Below are positions 56,602 through 64,000 of a stretch of 64,000 nucleotides of DNA, piece after piece. The stretch's first letter is position 1, and each line of letters opens with the position of its first letter. The notes under the pieces are model-generated. The model saw only the letters and a program-made list of their open reading frames with translations. It made no database searches and was not told where the DNA came from. The translations under genes were made by a program, and so were the position numbers. This DNA comes from Candidatus Pandoraea novymonadis (GTDB taxonomy: Bacteria > Pseudomonadota > Gammaproteobacteria > Burkholderiales > Burkholderiaceae), in NCBI RefSeq assembly GCF_003004665.1, contig NZ_MUHY01000001.1, positions 496,001 through 560,000 of the forward strand, given 5' to 3'.

Positions 56602-57743
56602 AAATCTATGAACGATATCTTGCTCGTCAGATCTATCTGGCTTTTCTTTTTATAGTAATAACCTTCGTCGGTCTTTTTGTTTTCTTCGACCTAATCAGTG
56701 AACTAAGTCACGTAGGACACAGTGGTTATAAATTTCATCACGCTTTAGTACACGTATTGTTTTTCTCACCACAAAGGCTCTACGAAATCATTCCTGTCTC
56801 GAGTTTAATCGCTGCCATCTATGTTTGTGCCCAGATGTCTGGCAGCTCTGAATTTACAATTCTACGTATATCGGGAATCTCCTCAACACAAGCCTTACGC
56901 TCACTCCTCAAGATCGGCATCCCTTTAGTTATTATAACCTTTCTAATCGGCGAATTAGTAGCTCCTCATGGAGAAGTACTAGCAAAAAAAATTCGCCTCA
57001 AAGCCTTAGGAAAAGCAATCTCCTCAGATTTTCGATCAGGCATCTGGGTCAAAGATAGCTTTGAACAAGATCAAAAACGTGTAACACGTTTCATCAATAT
57101 TGGAACTCTCAATGCTGACAGTACAATCAACAATGTCCGGATTTACGAATTTGATAATGACTTTCGTTTGGAAAGTATCAGATTTACCGCAAAGGGACGT
57201 TTCGAGCCGCCCAATATCTGGTGTCTGTACGATGTTTCTGAAACACGCTTTGAGACTAGAAAGGAGAAAAGACGCATGACGCATGACAATGCGTTACAAG
57301 ATATCATCGAGTCAAGCCAACATCATATCAATGATTTCCGAATGGAATCAGAACTGACACCACAAATTCTATCGGTATTGATGATACATCCTCATAATAT
57401 GGCTATCTGTAATCTCTACAAGTACATCGGTCATTTGAAAGATAATCAGCAAAATACAGATCGCTACATATTAGCACTCTGGCGAAAACTACTATATCCA
57501 TTCGCATCTTTTGTGATGATGGCTCTCGCACTACCTTTCGCATATATGCATGCCAGAGCAGGCGCCATTGGTCTAAAAGTATTTGGCGGGATAATGCTAG
57601 GTGTAAGTTTTCAACTACTAAATAGTTTGTTCTCACACCTCGGTTTGCTCAATACGTGGCCTGCCTGGCTCACCGCCGCCCTACCTGGATTTTTGTATCT
57701 TATGCTAGCCATTGGGGCATTACGATGGGTAGAAAAACACTGA
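56598..57743 (+). CDS. lptG: Lipopolysaccharide export permease LptG
   Basis: LptG is the partner of LptF. The 381-residue protein begins MKIYERYLARQIYLAFLFIV and includes FFDLISELSHVGHSGYKF and the SSEFTILRISGIS coupling-helix region, family hallmarks. A periplasmic domain (about residues 120-290) and three C-terminal helices (KLLYPFASFVMMALALPFAY onwards) follow. The start overlaps the lptF stop. LptB is not in view. Confidence 0.95.
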   Translation: MKIYERYLARQIYLAFLFIVITFVGLFVFFDLISELSHVGHSGYKFHHALVHVLFFSPQRLYEIIPVSSLIAAIYVCAQMSGSSEFTILRISGISSTQALRSLLKIGIPLVIITFLIGELVAPHGEVLAKKIRLKALGKAISSDFRSGIWVKDSFEQDQKRVTRFINIGTLNADSTINNVRIYEFDNDFRLESIRFTAKGRFEPPNIWCLYDVSETRFETRKEKRRMTHDNALQDIIESSQHHINDFRMESELTPQILSVLMIHPHNMAICNLYKYIGHLKDNQQNTDRYILALWRKLLYPFASFVMMALALPFAYMHARAGAIGLKVFGGIMLGVSFQLLNSLFSHLGLLNTWPAWLTAALPGFLYLMLAIGALRWVEKH

Positions 57744-58654
57744 TATATACAACGAAATCAGGTTCTTGCTAAACCGTTATAGAGGCTGAATGAACATTTA
57801 ATTCAATACACAGTATACCCAATCGCTGTCCGGTCGACCCAGTAATAAGAACATCTAGCATCGACCTTTCTTGAATTTATAACCCATTAGCAGTAACAAC
57901 TATCGATGAGATAGAAACGAGCTATTGATGAATACATAAAAATGGTACTAGGATTTTTAGTCAAAAGATAGATATATCGAATCTGACCAAAATGCTTATC
58001 GTATACCATGTGTGATGATTAAAAATGTAAAAATATGATAAATCTCGCATTACTAAGAATACATACCCCCTGCGGAACATAAATCTCAAGTGTCTATGGC
58101 CAGTAAATTTTTTAGAATTTCAGCTTCTCAGTTCTATTCTTGGCTCAAGAATAGAACTGAGAAGCTGAAATCTTTCTTACACATGATGCCACGTTACTCG
58201 TGACGTAGTTATTTCTGGAGTTATAGAAATACCAGGAATCAACTTGAAAGTCATTCAGCAAGGGATCAAAAAATTGTATTTAAGAATACGTAAGACTTAC
58301 GCTCAATTTCCCCTAGCACTTCACCAACATATGGTGATGAGGTTTTAACAATGACAACAACCAAATTAATTGATCACTTGTTGAAGAATAACAGTGCCTC
58401 ACCACCACATACCACACTTATATATACCAAGCAAGCGCTAATTCCAACAAAAGTATTCGCGATCAACATTACCACAGAAAATCCTCATACCTTTGAAATT
58501 GTACATAGGCCTTACTTTTAATAATAGAACAGTGACTAAAAATACTGCCCAGAAGAAAACAAATCCTCACGTTCATCGAAAAATTATACCTACGTCAATT
58601 TTTCCCTCATAAAAATTGCTTTCTGCATCCATCAAAACTCACTACTAAACTAAT
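57744..58654. other. Gene-free stretch between lptG and purB
   Basis: About 910 bases between convergent lptG and purB, with no recognisable gene or relic. A 56-codon forward frame (58351-58521) starting MTTTKLIDHLLKNNSASPPH has no family resemblance. The stretch contains a 26-bp perfect inverted repeat (listed separately). Confidence 0.5.
58117..58171. repeat. Perfect 26-bp inverted repeat with 3-base loop
   Basis: Arms 58117-58142 and 58146-58171 are exact reverse complements around the loop GCT (58143-58145). The left arm begins ATTTCAGCTTCTCAG and ends TTCTTG. The hairpin lies 373 bases beyond the lptG stop and about 480 bases from the end of purB. Neither side has the T-run of an intrinsic terminator, though GC content is moderate. 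Its perfection over 26 bp suggests recent formation or selection. Confidence 0.9.
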
Positions 58655-60136
<1,482 letters not shown>

Positions 60137-60259
60137 TCAACCATGAAAAATACACAGCATCAGATGTCTCTACAACTAAAAATTAATTCTTAATTCATAT
60201 TTAAGAAACAACTACCTCATGGCCAGCACTAACTTCCAATGTTTTACGATGGAAAAAGA

Positions 60260-60292
60260 AAAAACCGCCAGACTTTCATCATGACGGTTTTT
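60260..60292 (-). terminator. Intrinsic terminator of rpsU
   Basis: On the minus strand AAAAACCGTCA pairs with TGGCGGTTTTT, with one mismatch, around an 11-base loop, and ends in a T-run. It lies about 20 bases after the rpsU stop codon. It may act in both directions. Confidence 0.8.
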
Positions 60293-60313
60293 AAAAAATC
60301 AAAAACTCGAAAT

Positions 60314-60526
60314 TTAGTACATTTTCCTTTTCAGTGTCATGCTACGCAAACGCTTACGTAACCGGCTCACAGCCGCTGCTTTCTTCCGTTTACGCTCAGT
60401 TGTCGGTTTTTCGTATGCACCACGTGCCTTAACTTCTTTAATCAAACCTGTGCTATCAACGGCACGGCGGAAACGACGCAGTGCAACTTCAACAGGCTCG
60501 CCATCTTTAATAACAACCTTAGTCAT
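60314..60526 (-). CDS. rpsU: 30S ribosomal protein S21
   Basis: bS21 is a small basic protein of the 30S subunit near the mRNA exit channel. The 70-residue protein begins MTKVVIKDGEPVEVALRRFR and continues with ARGAYEKPTTERKRKKAAAV, typical of betaproteobacteria. The C-terminus is arginine- and lysine-rich. It stands alone with its own terminator. Confidence 0.95.
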   Translation of the reverse strand: MTKVVIKDGEPVEVALRRFRRAVDSTGLIKEVKARGAYEKPTTERKRKKAAAVSRLRKRLRSMTLKRKMY

Positions 60527-60862
60527 GCAATATCCAAAATAGTTTGTGGGTACTTAAACCATAGACTATATAAAGTCCAAAAAATGGATCAACGACACCT
60601 CAGATCACGCATGCCATTGATACAAACTCACTTCACACACTAGAAGGGACCGCGACTCACCTCCTCTGCGATCTCCCTATCAGGATTCAAATACAAAGTT
60701 ATAGGGACAGACAACATCTATGTCCCGAAAACTCGCTCGTCACTGCACTGGTTAATTAACTGATATCTTTTAAAAATGAATTATGGAACTATGCCTCATC
60801 CAATTAGAATATAACTGCCAAGTAGCAACGAGGACGCAATTTTACCTGAATTATAAAAAAAC
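60527..60862. other. Gene-free stretch between rpsU and tRNA-Pro
   Basis: About 335 bases upstream of rpsU, with no coding frame that I can support. It should hold the rpsU promoter on the minus strand; no clear consensus is seen. Confidence 0.5.
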
Positions 60863-60911
60863 CATAATGCATGCAAAAACGCCCCGTCGGGGCGTTTTTG
60901 CATGCATTATG
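60863..60911 (-). terminator. Long perfect hairpin terminator of tRNA-Pro
   Basis: Arms 60863-60885 and 60889-60911 are exact reverse complements over 23 bp around the loop GTC. The core AAAAACGCCCC/GGGGCGTTTTT is a typical bidirectional terminator of this lineage. The outer 12 bp (CATAATGCATGC) extend it perfectly beyond the T-run. It lies 25 bases beyond the tRNA 3' end on the minus strand and should end its transcript. Confidence 0.85.
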
Positions 60912-60936
60912 CTTCTTAAAATTTTAGTATCAATTC

Positions 60937-61013
60937 TGGTCGGAGCGATAGGATTCGAACCTACGACCCTCTGATCCCAAATCAGATGCGCTACCAGGCT
61001 GCGCCACGCTCCG
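60937..61013 (-). tRNA. tRNA-Pro (UGG anticodon)
   Basis: The minus strand reads CGGAGCGTGGCGCAGCCTGG at the 5' end. The acceptor stem CGGAGCG pairs with CGCTCCG. The D-arm is GCGCAGCCTGGTAGCGC; the anticodon stem is TCTGA/TCAGA with loop TTTGGGA, placing TGG at positions 34-36. The T-arm has GGTTCGAATCC. The encoded 3' CCA (complement of 60937-60939) follows the discriminator A. All arms pair well. Confidence 0.97.
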
Positions 61014-61223
61014 TAACTTCAACTAGCCCTTGATTTTATCACAACATGAACAATAAAAATATTTTTCCCAAAAAATTATAACTACAAGCAATAGTTCAGC
61101 CAAACCCTTTGGACCATATTAACCACTAGATTCATTCTAGAATCTAATCTATCTATACTTTGTAACAACCGATTAAGAGTTGAAAATTTCTTATAGAAGA
61201 AGACCAGCAGTACATCATGAGCT

Positions 61224-63143
61224 TCAACTCGTTTGTTGAGGAAGCGTCAATATTTTCACTTTTGAACGTGTACGTAAACTAGCCACATAGGCATTCCATT
61301 CCGCTTGCACCATCATCTGACGAAGTTTTTGGGATTCAACAAAAATCCTCTCTGAATCTTGTACAGGATTTTTGGAAACTCGACTAATGCGATATATCGC
61401 ATAACCTTCCTTTCCCAAATCAACACCGACATAAGCTGGCATAGTTTTTGTATCGACAGAAAAAATCGCACCCAGTACCGATGGCGATAACTTCCTCTGA
61501 TTATCACGCGATATCACTTGCACAACACCAAATCCAGTAGATAACTCACCCTTCTTCAAGGCTTTAAGTTTCGCTTCACCTACTTTCTTAGCTTCTCGTG
61601 CAGCAAGTTCCAATGTCAATTTCGAAATCACTTGTGACTCGACAGCCAACAATTCTGGCGTGACCGCTGGACAATATTTGACAATACGCGCTGACACCAA
61701 CACACCCTTTCCAATATCGACCACTTCCGTGTTGCGTTTATTTTTCAAAGCTTCATCACTAAAGATTGCTCGCAAAAGCTTCTCGTTATTTAGTGGATGC
61801 TGCTTGTATATCGGTTTAGGTATATAGTCAACTTCGGCTATTTGAACCTTCAATCCCAGCTTTTCTGCAACAGGCCTCAAACTATCTGGGTCTTCGTAAA
61901 CTCCATTTCTGAACTGTTCTGCAAATTTTGCATAATACTTCGCTTGCTCCTGCTTGAGCCACTCACTAACTAATTTCTCCTTAACTTCATCGAATGACTT
62001 AGTCTGGGATGGTTTAATGCCTGTCAATTTTAAGATATGAAAACCAAAATCTGTCTTTACTACATCTGACAAATCGCCATCCTTCATTATGAAAGCAGTA
62101 TCTTCAAAGACCCTCACCATCGAACCACGCTGAAAGTACCCGAGATCGCCACCATTTTCCTTTGAACTCAGGTCATCTGAATTTGACACAGCCAGTTTCA
62201 CGAAGTTATTTGGATGTTTTTGCAATTGCGCCAAAATCGCTTCAGCTTTTGCCTTGGCTTTCATACAATCAGCATGACTTGCATCAGATGGTGCAGAAAT
62301 CAGAATATGACTAACCCGACGCTGTTCCTTCGTAGTAAAACGAGCAACGTTTTCTTTGTAGTACTTCTTCAGATCGTCATAACTCGGCTGCATCACTGCA
62401 TGGATAGATATCTCCTTCGGATCAAGAAGGACATATTCAACTTTGGCAGATTGCGGTTTTTGGAATTGAAACTTATTTGAATTGTAATAAGCTTGCAATT
62501 GTTCTTTCGTAGGATGAATCTTCCTCAAATATGAGTTTGAGGAAATTTTCATCAATGCAACTTCACGTACTTGCATTCGAAATTCCAAAAAACGATCTAT
62601 CACAGTTTTTGGAACGATCACACTGTCCTGCAAATTCGACGACAGTTGCTGTGATGTCAACTCAAGGCGCATTTTTTCTTCAAGACGCTGTGGTGTCAAC
62701 TGCTGTGCCGCCAACAATTGTGAATAAGCCGCTTCGTCAAAACTTCCATCTAACTTGCGCAGCTGTGTAATCGCTGGAATCGAGAGCAAAGCTTCACGCA
62801 CCTGTTCATCAGATACCGAGAGATGTTTTTTCAATGCCTCTTGTTCCAATAAACGTTTATTGATCAACATATCCAATACGGCCTGCGATATTTCTGACTG
62901 ATCAACCTGATGATCGATATCGATCTTCTCACCGAATATCTTGCGCATGCGCTCAGTCTGCTCAAATAAAACAGCATCGAGCTCCTGACGGGTAATGTTC
63001 TGGTTGCCAACGATCGCAATTTTATTGCGATCGTATGAAGATTCCTGAAAACCATGGATACCAACTAAAACGAACGAAGGTACAATCAGAATACCAAGAA
63101 AAATGAGGAATAATCTTTTATAACGGCGAATAAAATCGAACAT
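61224..63143 (-). CDS. ppiD: Periplasmic folding chaperone PpiD (SurA-like peptidyl-prolyl isomerase)
   Basis: PpiD is an inner-membrane-anchored chaperone near the Sec translocon that assists envelope protein folding. The start at 63143 gives 639 residues beginning MFDFIRRYKRLFLIFLGILI, a single transmembrane anchor. A SurA-N domain follows (ALLSIPAITQLRKLDGSFDE through LTPQRLEEKM), then a parvulin domain with VSHILISAPSDASHADCM and GGDLGYFQRGSMV, and GFHILKLTGI. The frame is open ten codons further upstream. It lies 210 bases downstream of tRNA-Pro in transcription order terms of the same strand, matching the tRNA-Pro/ppiD neighbourhood in Burkholderia. Confidence 0.92.
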   Translation of the reverse strand: MFDFIRRYKRLFLIFLGILIVPSFVLVGIHGFQESSYDRNKIAIVGNQNITRQELDAVLFEQTERMRKIFGEKIDIDHQVDQSEISQAVLDMLINKRLLEQEALKKHLSVSDEQVREALLSIPAITQLRKLDGSFDEAAYSQLLAAQQLTPQRLEEKMRLELTSQQLSSNLQDSVIVPKTVIDRFLEFRMQVREVALMKISSNSYLRKIHPTKEQLQAYYNSNKFQFQKPQSAKVEYVLLDPKEISIHAVMQPSYDDLKKYYKENVARFTTKEQRRVSHILISAPSDASHADCMKAKAKAEAILAQLQKHPNNFVKLAVSNSDDLSSKENGGDLGYFQRGSMVRVFEDTAFIMKDGDLSDVVKTDFGFHILKLTGIKPSQTKSFDEVKEKLVSEWLKQEQAKYYAKFAEQFRNGVYEDPDSLRPVAEKLGLKVQIAEVDYIPKPIYKQHPLNNEKLLRAIFSDEALKNKRNTEVVDIGKGVLVSARIVKYCPAVTPELLAVESQVISKLTLELAAREAKKVGEAKLKALKKGELSTGFGVVQVISRDNQRKLSPSVLGAIFSVDTKTMPAYVGVDLGKEGYAIYRISRVSKNPVQDSERIFVESQKLRQMMVQAEWNAYVASLRTRSKVKILTLPQQTS

Positions 63144-63195
63144 ACAAAAATTGGAAAGTGCGTGATAATTCAATATTTATGAGCAGCATACAGAA

Positions 63196-63221
63196 AAAAA
63201 GCGAACTCAAGTCCGCTTTTT
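63196..63221. terminator. Terminator-like hairpin upstream of ppiD
   Basis: AAAAAGCG and CGCTTTTT frame an inner ACT/AGT pairing with one A-C mismatch and a two-base loop, with A- and T-runs on both sides, so it could terminate in either direction. It lies 53 bases upstream of ppiD with no intact gene before it. In Burkholderia hupB lies there and would end at such a hairpin; hupB is not seen in the window. Confidence 0.6.
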
Positions 63222-64000
63222 CTAAAATTAAGAGAAAAAAATGAATTACCCTCTAGCCACTCAATGAAACGGTTTTCGATTCTAGGCAGATAAACTGCAT
63301 CTTGCAAATCAAACTTTTTTCAAAAAAAAATTAGTTCATTTTTAGTAACGAACATCAATCATTACAAGGAATAGTGTAACACTCGTATTTTTCGTATTTT
63401 CGCTTTCTAACTTGCAAATATGGATTTCACCATTTAGGCGAGATATCTAAAAACCTTATGCATAGTTTCAGCAGTTTCTGACAATAAATAATTAAAATAA
63501 CCCATAATATACCATTATTAATTTAATATTAAAAATATCTATAATTCAATAAATATTTATGGTAAATCTAGCGACTATAAATACAACGATAACTCATGGA
63601 TTGAATTAATCCGAAAATGAATTCGTACTGTGCTTCACAATGTTTAATAGGTTTGGCAAGTTACATCAATGTAACGAAAAAATGTACTCCATGCTCAAAT
63701 TTCCTGATGATTCTTTACGAGAAGTACCATAATATACATGGCGCGCTAGGGAGCGATCTACAGCGTGTAGCGTCTTCTCGTGTCTCTCGTGCAGTAGAAC
63801 TGGACAATTTGAGGTATTTTAAAAATTACAGGACCTTATTGTTTTGATCTAGCTTCATTGATTTCAGACATAAAAGCCATTATCCGTATCTCAATACGCT
63901 GATAATAGCTCTTGTAGGGATACCGGTAGTATTGAATCTTATATAACTTCGTTATCTTCTTGATCAATCAGTTTTTTCTAGTCACTCTCATCGGTTGAGA
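63222..64000. other. Gene-free right end
   Basis: About 780 A/T-rich bases, with no gene I can support on either strand. A 76-codon forward frame (63617-63847) has no family resemblance. hupB, lon and clp genes, expected upstream of ppiD by Burkholderia order, are not in this stretch; they may be lost or lie beyond the window. Confidence 0.45.

Noticed and set aside
58351-58521. 56-codon forward frame in the lptG-purB gap
   Set aside because: No recognisable family; length and composition fit chance in A/T-rich DNA.
63617-63847. 76-codon forward frame near the right edge
   Set aside because: No family resemblance or ribosome-binding site; cysteine- and serine-rich composition looks random.

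Overview
The window reads as a stretch of a reduced, AT-leaning betaproteobacterial chromosome of Burkholderia ancestry. The protein families, their order, and small lineage-specific markers (the DUF3460 protein beside an scpA relic, the TIGR02449-type protein beside zapA, the long insert in TrpS, an entericidin-like lipoprotein between leuC and leuD) fit Burkholderiaceae as I know them. Against that background many genes are missing, several survive only as frameshifted or deleted relics, and intergenic stretches of 300 to 950 bases are common. Essential amino acid pathways are well kept (trpB, trpF, asd, dapA, leuBCD, ilvD, aroA, tyrA, pheA, serC). This suggests a nutritional endosymbiont, perhaps of a sap-feeding insect; the adelgid symbiont 'Candidatus Vallotia' would fit. 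The lineage is an inference from memory, not from a search.

Layout. 1-7329 (minus strand): trpB (cut by the window edge), trpF, truA, asd, leuB, leuD, a small lipoprotein gene, leuC. 7738-12068 (minus): a metallo-beta-lactamase-fold hydrolase, bamC, dapA, trpS. 12160-13544 (minus): relics of a site-2 protease and of yciO, then a PHP-domain phosphatase. 14172-21816 (minus): ftsB, eno, kdsA, pyrG, tatD, lolD, lolC. 21940-28955 (plus): a phosphoglycerate-mutase/RpfE-like gene, metG with a short C-terminus, a DUF3460 gene, an scpA relic, panC, a ZapB-like gene and zapA. 29201-30911 (minus): etfA and etfB. 31142-33563 (plus): a ferredoxin reductase and mltB. 34126-48389 (minus): ugd, lapB, lapA, rpsA, cmk, aroA, tyrA, pheA, serC, a DUF2059 gene and gyrA. 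48808-49482 (plus): an ompA-family gene. Then lgt (minus), ilvD (plus), pepA-holC (minus), lptF-lptG (plus), purB, rpsU, tRNA-Pro(UGG) and ppiD (all minus). The last 850 bases hold no recognisable gene.

The genes form three main themes: amino acid supply; a still-functional Gram-negative envelope (BamC, LolC/LolD, LptF/LptG, LapA/LapB, KdsA, Lgt, OmpA, PpiD, MltB, Ugd); and core information processing (GyrA, S1, S21, TrpS, MetG, HolC, TruA, Cmk, PyrG, PurB). Genes that would sit in the gaps by Burkholderia gene order and are absent or broken include fimV, yciO, an M50 protease, comEC, recJ, scpA, panD, hldE/hldD, cysM, ihfB and hisC.

I found no mobile element, CRISPR array, phage or toxin system, and no convincing new biological system. 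The most unusual signals are several long perfect inverted repeats (26, 23, 15 and 13 bp arms, plus a cluster of shorter ones at 53.3-53.4 kb), one of them inside the pheA coding sequence, and the legible gene relics.
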